Assembly: GCF_016863275.1 (NCBI RefSeq)
Contig: NZ_BOOO01000045.1
Span: forward strand, 1-50,938
Length of the DNA: 50,938 nucleotides
Origin: Planotetraspora mira
GTDB taxonomy: Bacteria > Actinomycetota > Actinomycetes > Streptosporangiales > Streptosporangiaceae
Reading direction: 5' to 3'
Position numbers and translations under genes: made by a program
Part shown: positions 15,739 through 23,984 of the stretch, in pieces
Position numbering within the stretch: the stretch's first letter is position 1
Layout: each line of letters starts with the position of its first letter
Notes under the pieces: model-generated
Seen by the model: only the letters and a program-made list of their open reading frames with translations
Told to the model about the DNA's origin: nothing
Database searches by the model: none

Positions 15739-16719
15739 ATGGGCGACGTCAGGCCGCGTCTCGCGGTCTCCAGCTGTCTGCTGGGCGAGCCGGTCCGGTT
15801 CAACGGGGGCCACAGCCGCGACAGGTTCCTCACCGGCACCCTGTCCGAACACGTGGATCGGGTGCCCGTCTGCCCGGAGATGGAGATCGGCCTCGGCGCC
15901 CCGCGCGAGACGCTCCGCCTCGAGCACTCCGCACGCGGACCGCGCCTGATGACCCGTTCGTCCCGGCTCGACCTCACCGACCGCATGACGGCCCACGCCG
16001 AGTCCCGCGCGGCGGGTCTCGACGTGGACGGCTACGTGTTCAAGACCAAGAGCCCCAGTTGCGGGCTCCATGGCATCCCGATCCACGCGGGCGGAGCCGG
16101 CACTCCGGGCGCGGGGGGCGCGAGAGTGGACGCCGACCGGCGCAACCGCGGCCTGTTCGCGGGCATCGTCGTCGGCGTCCACCCGTTGCTCGCGGTCGAG
16201 GACGAGGGCCGGCTGCACGACGCCGTGCTCCGTGAGGCGTTCGTCGAGCGGATCTTCGCCGTCGCGCGGCTCCGCGAGTTCCTGGCCGGCGACTGGCGGC
16301 CGCGCGACCTGGTGGCCTTCCACGCCGCCCACAAGATGCAACTCCTCGCGCACGCCCCCGCGCTCTACCGCGAGCTCGGCCGGCTGGTCGCCGAGGCGGG
16401 CTCGCGGCCGCGCGACGACCTGGCGGCCGCATACGGCCACGCGTTCCGCACGGCCTTGGCGACCAGGACGTCCGTCGGCCGCAACGCCAACGTCCTGGAG
16501 CACTGCCTCGGGATGGTCGGCGACCGCCTCGGGCGGGTCCGCCGGGCCGACGTGCTCGATGTGATCGGCTCCTACCGGGCCCGGCGGGTCGCGCTGAACG
16601 TGCCCGTGACCCTGCTCCGCCACCACGCGAGGGGCGAAGGGGTCACCTACGTCTCCGACCAGACCTACTTCCGGCCCTACCCGGACGACCTCGGGCTGCG
16701 CAACCACATCGCCGCATGA
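15739..16719 (+). CDS. rudS: DUF523-DUF1722 protein, RudS-type tRNA 4-thiouridine desulfidase
   Basis: 326 aa, ATG after GGGGAGG. The N-terminal half is a DUF523 (TudS-like) domain with three cysteines in family position: C13 (SSCLLG), C45 (VCPEME) and C108 (SPSCGL), expected to hold a [4Fe-4S] cluster. The C-terminal half from about residue 170 is DUF1722 (YbgA): LREFLAGDWRPRDLVAFHAAHKMQLLAHAP and a C-terminal ending NVPVTLLRHHARG-YFRPYPDDLGL. Fused proteins of this kind were shown to remove sulfur from 4-thiouridine in tRNA; E. coli ybgA is next to the photolyase gene. s4U8 in tRNA is a near-UV sensor, which fits the putative light-response neighbours 48 bp upstream. Function here is by family. 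Confidence 0.85.
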   Translation: MGDVRPRLAVSSCLLGEPVRFNGGHSRDRFLTGTLSEHVDRVPVCPEMEIGLGAPRETLRLEHSARGPRLMTRSSRLDLTDRMTAHAESRAAGLDVDGYVFKTKSPSCGLHGIPIHAGGAGTPGAGGARVDADRRNRGLFAGIVVGVHPLLAVEDEGRLHDAVLREAFVERIFAVARLREFLAGDWRPRDLVAFHAAHKMQLLAHAPALYRELGRLVAEAGSRPRDDLAAAYGHAFRTALATRTSVGRNANVLEHCLGMVGDRLGRVRRADVLDVIGSYRARRVALNVPVTLLRHHARGEGVTYVSDQTYFRPYPDDLGLRNHIAA

Positions 16720-16733
16720 CCCGGCCGCCGTGG

Positions 16734-17354
16734 TCAGGCGGACTGCGCGGCGTCTCCGGAAGGGCTCGCCCCCGATGGCGCGCGGCCGGCCCGTCCACCG
16801 TGGCCCGGTTCCGCCGCGGACTCGGCGGGCCTGCGGGATTCCCCGGGTTCCCCGCTCTCTCCGGGCTGCCCGCTCTCCTCGGGTTCCTCGGGTTCCTCGA
16901 CCGACTCGAGACCGGCGAGGATGGTGGCCAGGATGTCGTGGAACTGCCGTATCTGGTCGCGTGAGAGCGGGTCGAACACCCGGCGCCGCACCTCGTCGAC
17001 GTGGCCGGGAGCGGCCTTCTCGAGTGCGGCGAAGCCCTCGGCGGTCAGCTTCGCCATGGTGGTGCGGCGATCCTCGTCGTGCTTGATCCGCCGCACCCAG
17101 CCTTTCTCCTCCAGGCGTGCCATGGCATGCGAGAGCCTGCTGGCGGAGAACTGGGTCACCGAGGCGAGCTGAGTCATGGTCATCGTGCGGTCGGGCGACT
17201 CCGACAGGCAGACGAGCATGATGTAGTACGCGTGGGGGATGCCCGAGTCCTGCTGCAGTTGCCGTTCGAGGGCTTCCCAGAGCAAGTGGTTGGTCCAGAT
17301 GTAGGCGCGCCAGGCCCCCTGCTCCTCCTCGTCGAGCCAACGCGTCTCCGACAT
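16734..17354 (-). CDS. MarR-family transcriptional regulator with acidic tail
   Basis: 206 aa, ATG start. The MarR winged helix is intact: MTMTQLASVTQFSASRLSHAMARLEEKGWVRR in outline, with the wing HDEDRRTTMAKLTAEGFAALEKA. Residues after about 150 form an unusual Glu/Pro/Gly/Ser-rich tail (repeats like EEPEEPEES and GESGEPGES) with no fold prediction. It converges with rudS (14 bp between stops) and diverges from the phosphoketolase gene. A palindrome 20 bp upstream of its start is a likely autoregulatory operator. Confidence 0.87.
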   Translation of the reverse strand: MSETRWLDEEEQGAWRAYIWTNHLLWEALERQLQQDSGIPHAYYIMLVCLSESPDRTMTMTQLASVTQFSASRLSHAMARLEEKGWVRRIKHDEDRRTTMAKLTAEGFAALEKAAPGHVDEVRRRVFDPLSRDQIRQFHDILATILAGLESVEEPEEPEESGQPGESGEPGESRRPAESAAEPGHGGRAGRAPSGASPSGDAAQSA

Positions 17355-17374
17355 GGGCTCAAGCGTACCGATGA

Positions 17375-17390
17375 GGTTGAGATTTCAACC
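17375..17390. promoter_or_regulatory. candidate MarR operator between marR and phosphoketolase genes
   Basis: GGTTGA, GATT, TCAACC forms a 16-bp palindrome with the TTGA-TCAA core common in MarR-family operators. It lies 21 bp before the marR start and 106 bp before the phosphoketolase start. Confidence 0.5.
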
Positions 17391-17495
17391 GCCTTCCGGC
17401 CATCCGGTTCACCCGCTTCCGCCGCCCGGCCCGGCCGTACGAGGCGGGAGGGCGGCCGCGCGGTTTGAATCCCTCACGCGAGGAACTGTCGAAGC

Positions 17496-19796
17496 ATGGA
17501 CGCACTCGCGAAAGTCGACGCCTACTGGCGAGCCGCCAACTACCTGTCCGTCGGTCAGATCTACCTCATGGACAACCCGCTGCTCGCCGAGCCGCTCCGG
17601 CCCGAGCACGTCAAGCCCCGGCTCCTCGGCCATTGGGGGACCACCCCGGGCCTGAACTTCTGCTTCGCGCACCTCAACCGGGTCATCCGGGAGCGCGACC
17701 AGAACATGATCTACATCTGCGGGCCGGGACACGGCGGCCCGGCCGCGGTCGCGCACGCCTGGCTGGAGGGCTCCTACAGCGAGCGGTATCCCGACGTCTC
17801 CCAGGACGCGGAGGGCATGCGACGGCTGTTCCGGCAGTTCTCCTTCCCCGGCGGCATCCCCAGTCATGTCGCCCCTGAGACGCCCGGGTCGATCCACGAG
17901 GGCGGCGAGCTGGGCTACTCGCTCGCCCACGCGTACGGCGCCGCCTTCGACAATCCCGATCTCGTCGTCGCGTGCGTCATCGGCGACGGGGAGGCGGAGA
18001 CCGGTCCCTTGGCCGCCAGCTGGCACTCCAACAAGTTCCTCGATCGAGATAGGGACGGCGTCGTCCTGCCGATCCTGCACCTCAACGGATACAAGATCGC
18101 CAACCCGGCCGTGCTCGCCAGGATCCCCGAGGAGGACCTGGTCAAGCTCATGGAGGGCTACGGCTACCGCCCCCACATCGTGTCGGGGGACGACCCGGGG
18201 GCCGTTCACGAGGAGATGGCCGAGACGCTGGAGTCCGTCTTCGACGAACTGGCCGACGGCGGACGGCTCCCCATGATCGTCCTTCGTACGCCGAAGGGCT
18301 GGACCGGCCCTCGCGAGGTCGACGGGCTGCCAGTCGAGGGCACCTGGCGGGCCCACCAGGTGCCGCTGGAGCAGGTCAGGGAGCGGCCGGAGCGCCTCGC
18401 GACGCTGGAGGAGTGGATGCGCTCCTACCGGCCGCAGGAGCTGTTCGACGCTCGCGGCGGGCCGGTCGAGGAGATTCTCCGTACGGTGCCGGACGGTCCG
18501 CGCAGGATGAGCGCCAACCCGCACGCCAACGGCGGGGAACTGCTGCGCCCGCTGGTGCTTCCCGACTTCCGCGACTACGCGGTCGAGGTGAAGTCGCACG
18601 CGTCCTCGCCCACCGAGCCGACCCGGGTGCTCGGCGGCTTCCTGCGGGACGTGTTCGCCGGGAACCCCGGGAACTTCCGGCTGATGGGCCCGGACGAGAC
18701 GGCGTCCAACCGGCTGTCGGCGGTGTTCGAGGCCACCCCCAAGGCGTGGGACGCCGAGATCCTCCCCACCGACGAGCACCTGGCTCCGGACGGCCGGGTG
18801 ATGGAGGTGCTGAGCGAGCACCTGTGCCAGGGGTGGCTGGAGGGATACCTGCTGACCGGCAGGCATGGCCTTTTCAACTGCTACGAGGCGTTCATCCACA
18901 TCGTCGACGCGATGTTCAACCAGCACGCCAAATGGCTGGAGTCGACCCGGAGGATCGGGTGGCGGCGTCCGGTGGCCTCGCTGAACTACCTGCTGTCCTC
19001 GCACGTCTGGCGGCAGGACCACAACGGCTTCAGCCACCAGGACCCCGGATTCCTCGACGTCGTGATGAACAAGAAATCCTCCGTCGTCCGGGTATACCTG
19101 CCGCCGGACGCCAACACCCTGCTGTCGGTCGCCGACCACTGCCTGCGCTCACGGGACTACGTCAACGTGGTCGTGGCCGGGAAGCACCCCGTGCTCGATC
19201 TCATGACCATGGACGAGGCCGTCAGTCACTGCACCCGCGGAGTGGGCGTCCTCGACTGGGCGAGCAACGACGACGGCGTCGAGCCCGACGTCGTGCTGGC
19301 CTGCGCCGGTGACGTGCCCACCATGGAGACACTCGCCGCGGCGGCCCTGCTCCGCGCCCACCTGCCCGAGCTCAAGATCAGGGTCGTCAACGTGGTCGAC
19401 CTCATGCGCCTCCAGCCGCCGTCCGAGCATCCGCACGGCATGAGCGACGCCGAGTTCGACACGGTCTTCACCGCGGACAAACCCGTCATCTTCAACTTCC
19501 ACGGGTATCCGTGGCTGATCCACCGGCTCACCTACCGGCGCAACGGCCACGACAACCTCCACGTCCGGGGTTACCGGGAGGAGGGCACGACGACGACGCC
19601 GTTCGACATGGCGATGATGAACGACATCGACCGCTACCACCTGGTGATGGACGTCATCGACCGGGTGCCCGCGCTCGGCGGCAGGCAGGCGCACCTGCGG
19701 CAGCACATGGCGGACACCCGCCTCCGCTGCAAGCTCTACACGCGGGAGCACGGTGAGGATCCCGTCGAGATCCGCGAATGGGTGTGGCCCTACTGA
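17496..19796 (+). CDS. xfp: xylulose-5-phosphate/fructose-6-phosphate phosphoketolase
   Basis: 766 aa, full family length. The TPP-dependent enzyme cleaves xylulose-5-P (and often fructose-6-P) with phosphate to acetyl-phosphate plus glyceraldehyde-3-P (or erythrose-4-P) in the cytoplasm. Visible landmarks: [45 protein letters not shown]-binding [32 protein letters not shown], then [11 protein letters not shown], and [15 protein letters not shown] in the pyrimidine domain. No acetate kinase or phosphotransacetylase gene is next to it. The divergent marR gene with its palindrome may control it. Confidence 0.95.
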   Translation: MDALAKVDAYWRAANYLSVGQIYLMDNPLLAEPLRPEHVKPRLLGHWGTTPGLNFCFAHLNRVIRERDQNMIYICGPGHGGPAAVAHAWLEGSYSERYPDVSQDAEGMRRLFRQFSFPGGIPSHVAPETPGSIHEGGELGYSLAHAYGAAFDNPDLVVACVIGDGEAETGPLAASWHSNKFLDRDRDGVVLPILHLNGYKIANPAVLARIPEEDLVKLMEGYGYRPHIVSGDDPGAVHEEMAETLESVFDELADGGRLPMIVLRTPKGWTGPREVDGLPVEGTWRAHQVPLEQVRERPERLATLEEWMRSYRPQELFDARGGPVEEILRTVPDGPRRMSANPHANGGELLRPLVLPDFRDYAVEVKSHASSPTEPTRVLGGFLRDVFAGNPGNFRLMGPDETASNRLSAVFEATPKAWDAEILPTDEHLAPDGRVMEVLSEHLCQGWLEGYLLTGRHGLFNCYEAFIHIVDAMFNQHAKWLESTRRIGWRRPVASLNYLLSSHVWRQDHNGFSHQDPGFLDVVMNKKSSVVRVYLPPDANTLLSVADHCLRSRDYVNVVVAGKHPVLDLMTMDEAVSHCTRGVGVLDWASNDDGVEPDVVLACAGDVPTMETLAAAALLRAHLPELKIRVVNVVDLMRLQPPSEHPHGMSDAEFDTVFTADKPVIFNFHGYPWLIHRLTYRRNGHDNLHVRGYREEGTTTTPFDMAMMNDIDRYHLVMDVIDRVPALGGRQAHLRQHMADTRLRCKLYTREHGEDPVEIREWVWPY

Positions 19797-19854
19797 CCGC
19801 GCGTTCTCGGGCGTCGTTTCCGGGAAAGGACTCGCAGGCCGATCACCGCGTCAT

Positions 19855-19860
19855 TAGGGT
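19855..19860 (+). promoter_or_regulatory. -10 element of a leaderless promoter (GH25-like gene)
   Basis: TAGGGT ends 6 nt before the GTG at 19867, leaving no room for a ribosome-binding site. Confidence 0.5.
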
Positions 19861-19866
19861 CATACG

Positions 19867-20424
19867 GTGATCGAGGGCATCGATGTGTCCGATTGGCTGC
19901 CGTCCGTGGAGTGGGACGGCGCCGTGTTCGGCTTCGCCCGGGCCACCGAGGGCGACCGGGGGGTCGACTCGGCCTACGCGGGCCACCGGGACGCCATGGA
20001 CGCGGCGGGCGTGCTGGCGGGGGCATACCACGTGGCCAGGCCGGGAGGCGATCCGATCGCCCAGGCCGCGCACTTCCTCGGCCACGCGGACGCCGGCCTG
20101 CTCGCCGTCGATCTCCGCGTCTCCGACGGGCTCGCGCCCGCCGAGGTGGCCGCCTTCGCCCGGCGGTGGTGCGACGAGGTGCGCCGCCTCGCGGGAGTGC
20201 GGCCCATCGTCCGGACGATGCGCCACTTCGCCGCCGAGGGGAACTGCGCCGGGCTGGCGGACCTCCCACTGTGGATCGCCGCCCCCGACCGGCCCAGGGG
20301 GCAGCCCTCGGTTCCGCCGCCCTGGACGTCCTGGACGCTGCACCAGTACGCCAGCAGCCCGGTGAACCGCGACACCTTCGCCGGATCACTGGAGGAACTC
20401 TCGACCCTCGCCACGCGGGAGTAA
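19867..20424 (+). CDS. GH25 muramidase-like protein without the usual catalytic Glu
   Basis: 185 aa, GTG start. The fold markers of GH25 are present: [15 protein letters not shown] at the N-terminus, [37 protein letters not shown] in outline, and [16 protein letters not shown] at the end. In active GH25 enzymes the motif D-x-E supplies the acid; here it reads D82-L83-R84, so the Glu is Arg. There is no signal peptide. The protein is therefore probably cytoplasmic and either inactive as a lysozyme or repurposed. It lies just before thrS on the same strand. Confidence 0.75.
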   Translation: MIEGIDVSDWLPSVEWDGAVFGFARATEGDRGVDSAYAGHRDAMDAAGVLAGAYHVARPGGDPIAQAAHFLGHADAGLLAVDLRVSDGLAPAEVAAFARRWCDEVRRLAGVRPIVRTMRHFAAEGNCAGLADLPLWIAAPDRPRGQPSVPPPWTSWTLHQYASSPVNRDTFAGSLEELSTLATRE

Positions 20425-20451
20425 CCAAGCGAAATAGGGGTGGTGGCACCG

Positions 20452-20457
20452 GTAGCA
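20452..20457 (+). promoter_or_regulatory. -10 element upstream of thrS
   Basis: TAGCAT about 100 bp before the thrS start. No convincing -35 and no T-box features (specifier stem, UGGN bulge) were seen in the short leader. Confidence 0.35.
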
Positions 20458-20555
20458 TCGGATGCGGGAGGAACCCGCCCGGCCGTCGAGGCATGGTCCG
20501 ACGCGCGGGGCCCCCGTCAGATCAGTCCCGCAGCATCCGTACGCAAGGAGTCACC

Positions 20556-22532
20556 GTGTCTGCCGTCCTCGAAATACGCATCACCCTCGCCGGAGCCGAG
20601 CGTGTGGTCGCGGCGGGGACGACGGCGGGGGAGGCCCTGGGCGCCGACGGCAGAACGGTCATCGCGGCGAAGATCAACGGCGACCTGCGCGACCTGGCCG
20701 CCGAGGTGTCCGAAGGCGACGTCGTCGAGCCGGTCGCGATCGACAGCGCCGACGGGCGGGCGATCCTGCGCCACTCGACCGCGCACGTCATGGCCCAGGC
20801 CGTCCAGGAGATCTTCCCGGAGGCCCGGCTCGGCATCGGCCCGCCCGTGGAGAACGGCTTCTACTACGACTTCGACGTCAAGGACCCGTTCACCCCCGAC
20901 GACCTCAAGCGCATCGAGAAGCGCATGCGCGAGATCGTCAAGCAGGGGCAGACCTTCCACAGGCGGCGGGTCTCCGACGACGACGCACGCGAGGAACTCG
21001 CGGCCGAGCCGTACAAGCTGGAGCTCATCGGGCTCAAGGGCGGCGCGGCAGGCTCCGACGACGGCGCGGACGTCGAGGTGGGCGGCGCGGAGCTGACCAT
21101 CTACGACAACCTCGACCCCAAGTCGGGCGAGTTGTGCTGGAAGGACCTGTGCCGCGGGCCGCACCTGCCCACCACCCGGGTCATCCCGGCCTTCAAGCTG
21201 ATGCGGTCCGGCGGCGCCTACTGGCGGGGCAGCGAGAAGAACCCGCAGCTCCAGCGCATCTACGGCACCGCGTGGGAGTCCAGGGACAAGCAGGACGAAT
21301 ACCTCCGCCTGCTGGAGGAGGCCGAGAAGCGCGACCACCGCAAGCTGGGCGCCGAGCTGGACCTGTTCTCCTTCCCCGACGAGCTCGGTTCGGGGCTGCC
21401 GGTGTTCCACCCCAAGGGGGGTGTGATCCGCCGCGTCATGGAGGACTACTCGCGCCGCAGGCACGAGGAGGCGGGCTACTCCTTCGTGAACACCCCGCAC
21501 ATCACCAAGGAGCACCTCTACAAGGTCTCCGGCCACCTCGACTGGTACGCCGACGGCATGTTCCCGCCCATGGAGCTCGAGGGCGCGCGGTACTACCTGA
21601 AGCCGATGAACTGCCCCATGCACAACCTGATCTTCAGGGCGCGCGGGCGGTCCTATCGCGAGTTGCCGCTGCGGTTGTTCGAGTTCGGCACCGTGTACCG
21701 GTACGAGAAGTCAGGCGTGATCCACGGGCTGACCCGGGTCCGCGGCCTCACCCAGGACGACGCGCACATCTATTGCACCCGTGACCAGATGCGCGACGAG
21801 CTGAAGTCGCTGCTGCGGTTCGTGCTCGACCTGCTCCGCGACTACGGCCTCGAAGACTTCTACCTGGAGCTGTCCACCAAGGACCCGGTGAAGTACGTCG
21901 GCTCGGACGACGCGTGGGAGGAGGCCACCGAGACCCTGCGCGAGGTGGCCGAGTCGGAGAACCTCGATCTGGTGCTCGACCCGGGTGGCGCGGCCTTCTA
22001 CGGCCCCAAGATCTCCGTACAGGTGCGGGACGCCATCGGCCGGTCATGGCAGATGTCGACCATCCAGCTCGACTTCAACCTGCCGGAGCTCTTCGAGCTG
22101 GAATACCAGTCGGGTGACGGATCGCGGCAGCAGCCGGTGATGATCCACCGGGCGCTGTTCGGGTCGATCGAGCGGTTCTTCGGCGTGCTGGTCGAGCACT
22201 ACGCGGGCGCCTTCCCGCCCTGGCTCGCCCCGGTGCAGGTCGTCGGCATCCCGATCGCCGACGCCCACGCCCCTTACCTGCTGGACGTCGCCAAACGGCT
22301 GCGGGAGCACGGCATCAGGGTCGAGGTCGACGTGGCCGACGACCGGATGCAGAAGAAGATCCGCAACGCGCAGAAGGCCAAGGTGCCGTTCATGCTGCTC
22401 GCCGGCGACGAGGACGTCGCCGCCGGCGCGGTGTCGTTCCGGTACCGGAACGGCGAGCAGAAGAACGGGGTGCCGATCGAGGAGGCGATCGCCGAGATCG
22501 TCGACGCCGTCGAGCGGCGCGTCCAGGTCTGA
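20556..22532 (+). CDS. thrS: threonyl-tRNA synthetase
   Basis: 658 aa from GTG 20556, fixed by AAGGAG 5 nt upstream. Domains in order: TGS (about 1-62), editing/second additional domain with [11 protein letters not shown] (H-x3-H), class II catalytic core with motif 1 region [18 protein letters not shown] in outline, MNCPMHN (zinc Cys), motif 2 [17 protein letters not shown] (zinc His), motif 3 [15 protein letters not shown], and the anticodon-binding domain [13 protein letters not shown] onward. It charges tRNA-Thr in the cytoplasm. The downstream HIT, pgsA and pim order is the conserved actinobacterial one. A strong terminator follows. Confidence 0.97.
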   Translation: MSAVLEIRITLAGAERVVAAGTTAGEALGADGRTVIAAKINGDLRDLAAEVSEGDVVEPVAIDSADGRAILRHSTAHVMAQAVQEIFPEARLGIGPPVENGFYYDFDVKDPFTPDDLKRIEKRMREIVKQGQTFHRRRVSDDDAREELAAEPYKLELIGLKGGAAGSDDGADVEVGGAELTIYDNLDPKSGELCWKDLCRGPHLPTTRVIPAFKLMRSGGAYWRGSEKNPQLQRIYGTAWESRDKQDEYLRLLEEAEKRDHRKLGAELDLFSFPDELGSGLPVFHPKGGVIRRVMEDYSRRRHEEAGYSFVNTPHITKEHLYKVSGHLDWYADGMFPPMELEGARYYLKPMNCPMHNLIFRARGRSYRELPLRLFEFGTVYRYEKSGVIHGLTRVRGLTQDDAHIYCTRDQMRDELKSLLRFVLDLLRDYGLEDFYLELSTKDPVKYVGSDDAWEEATETLREVAESENLDLVLDPGGAAFYGPKISVQVRDAIGRSWQMSTIQLDFNLPELFELEYQSGDGSRQQPVMIHRALFGSIERFFGVLVEHYAGAFPPWLAPVQVVGIPIADAHAPYLLDVAKRLREHGIRVEVDVADDRMQKKIRNAQKAKVPFMLLAGDEDVAAGAVSFRYRNGEQKNGVPIEEAIAEIVDAVERRVQV

Positions 22533-22552
22533 TCGAACGGTCTGATCGAAAC

Positions 22553-22594
22553 GGCTACGGCCTGCGTCCCGCTACCGGGGCGCAGGCCGTAGCC
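22553..22594 (+). terminator. thrS terminator
   Basis: Perfect 14-bp arms GGCTACGGCCTGCG and CGCAGGCCGTAGCC, with further pairing in the loop, start 20 bp after the thrS stop. It also lies just beyond the stop of the convergent Asp23 gene. Confidence 0.85.
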
Positions 22595-22620
22595 GCGTCA
22601 GAAGGCCCTCAGGAGGCCTC

Positions 22621-23178
22621 CTAGAAGTTCTCGTCCTCCGGCTCGGCGGGCTTGTCGCCCTCGCCGGGGAGGCGCACGTCGTCCACCGTCACGTTGACCT
22701 CGGTGACCCGCATGCCGAGCATGTGGCTGACCGAGCGTGCCACGTTGGCCCTGACGTCGGTGGCCACCTCCATCACCACGTAGCCGTACTCGATCACGAT
22801 GGTGATGTCGACGGTCACCTGCTGGTTCAGGATCGAGGCCCGGACGCCCTGGTTGGCCCGCTTGGCGCCCAGCCCGATGCGGTCACGCACGCTCTCGAAT
22901 GCGCGCTCGAGGTCGCCGCCGAGGTCCGCCACACCGGCGATCTCCAGGGCGGCGAGCGCCGCCACCTTCTCGACGACCTCGTCCGCCACCTTGATCCTGC
23001 CCCTGACCGCCACGGCGAAGCCGTCGGTCATCGCGGACGCGGTCCCCGGCTCCGGCAGGGTGAAACCGCCCTGAGCCGGCGCCTCAGTGGACGTCTGCTC
23101 CGTCGCCTCCTCGCCCTCGTACTCGTCATGCTGATCTTCAGCGTGCTCCTGGCCCTGCTCGACTGCGACGTCGGTCAT
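22621..23178 (-). CDS. Asp23/Gls24-family envelope stress protein
   Basis: 185 aa, ATG with AGGAG about 6 nt upstream. A charged Glu/Gln-rich N-terminus (about 45 residues) precedes the Asp23 domain: GRIKVADEVVEKVAALAALEIAGVADLGG, then VDITIVIEYGYVVMEVATDVRANVARSVSHMLGMRVTEVNVTVDDV in outline. The family includes membrane-associated alkaline-shock proteins of Gram-positives; actinobacterial members often occur in groups, but here it is single. It lies between the convergent thrS and the divergent HIT gene. Exact role unknown. Confidence 0.88.
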   Translation of the reverse strand: MTDVAVEQGQEHAEDQHDEYEGEEATEQTSTEAPAQGGFTLPEPGTASAMTDGFAVAVRGRIKVADEVVEKVAALAALEIAGVADLGGDLERAFESVRDRIGLGAKRANQGVRASILNQQVTVDITIVIEYGYVVMEVATDVRANVARSVSHMLGMRVTEVNVTVDDVRLPGEGDKPAEPEDENF

Positions 23179-23348
23179 TGTCCAACTCCTCGGCGATTAC
23201 GGCCCCGCGTGCTCCGCGCAGCAGGAGAATTCTGCCCGAAGATCGAATGGTTTGTCCCGAACAATGCCCAGCACGCGTAGGAGAGATCCGCGAGTCATAT
23301 GCTGCTTCACATGCGGCAGGCACGTCGGAACGAGGGGAGAGGGCGGCT

Positions 23349-23897
23349 GTGAGTTCAGAGCCCATCGAGCAGGCCGGCGCGGGGACGCCGGACAACTTCC
23401 AGCGCCTCTGGACCCCGCATCGCATGGCGTACATCAAGGGCGAGAACAAGCCGAGCGGGACGGGGGAGGGCGACGGATGCCCGTTCTGCGAGATCCCCAA
23501 GATGCCTGATGAGGACGGCCTGATCGTCGCCCGCGGCTCCGTCGTCTACGCCGTCCTGAACCTGTACCCGTACAACTCCGGCCACCTGATGGTCGTGCCG
23601 TACCGGCACGTGGCCGACTACGCGGACCTGGACGAAGCGGAGACCGCCGAACTGGCCGAGTTCACCAAGCGCTCGACGCTCGCCCTCAGGAAGGCCAGCG
23701 GCGCCCAGGGCTTCAACATCGGCATGAACCTCGGCGGGGTCGCGGGCGCGGGCATCGCCGCCCACCTGCACCAGCACGTGGTCCCCCGGTGGGGCGGCGA
23801 CACCAACTTCATGCCCGTGGTCGGGCACACCAAGGTCCTGCCGCAGCTTCTGCGAGACACCCGTACGCTGCTCGCGGGCGCCTGGCCCGCGTCCTAG
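23349..23897 (+). CDS. HIT-family hydrolase/phosphorylase
   Basis: 182 aa from GTG 23349, which has GGGGAGAG about 7 nt upstream. It has the CPFCEIP zinc-type motif near residue 41, YPYNSGHLMVVPYRHVADYADL, and the histidine triad H139-x-H141-x-H143 in AAHLHQHVVPRWGGDTNF. The family acts on dinucleoside polyphosphates such as Ap4A; the actinobacterial member next to pgsA corresponds to M. tuberculosis Rv2613c, an Ap4A phosphorylase. Its stop codon lies inside the first unit of a 22-23-bp tandem repeat. Confidence 0.9.
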   Translation: MSSEPIEQAGAGTPDNFQRLWTPHRMAYIKGENKPSGTGEGDGCPFCEIPKMPDEDGLIVARGSVVYAVLNLYPYNSGHLMVVPYRHVADYADLDEAETAELAEFTKRSTLALRKASGAQGFNIGMNLGGVAGAGIAAHLHQHVVPRWGGDTNFMPVVGHTKVLPQLLRDTRTLLAGAWPAS

Positions 23898-23984
23898 GCG
23901 GGTTTGCTCCGCGGGGCTGGGCGGGCTCTGCTCCGCAGGATAGGCGGGTTGCTGCGCGGGGCTAGGCGGGCTGCTCCGCAGGGC
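23895..23984. repeat. four tandem GC-rich 22-23-bp units between two convergent stops
   Basis: Units at 23895-23917, 23918-23940, 23941-23962 and 23963-23984 follow the pattern TRGGCGGG, variable bases, GCTCCGC, RGGG. The HIT stop is in unit 1, and the stop of the large membrane-protein gene is at the start of unit 4. Confidence 0.75.

Noticed and set aside
14106-16719. Carotenoid or photolyase cluster typical of litR-litS loci
   Set aside because: None of the genes from 12 to 20 kb resembles crt genes or photolyase; only the regulatory trio is present.
20425-20555. T-box or other riboswitch before thrS
   Set aside because: The leader of about 90 nt has no specifier loop, antiterminator or UGGN bulge that I could find.
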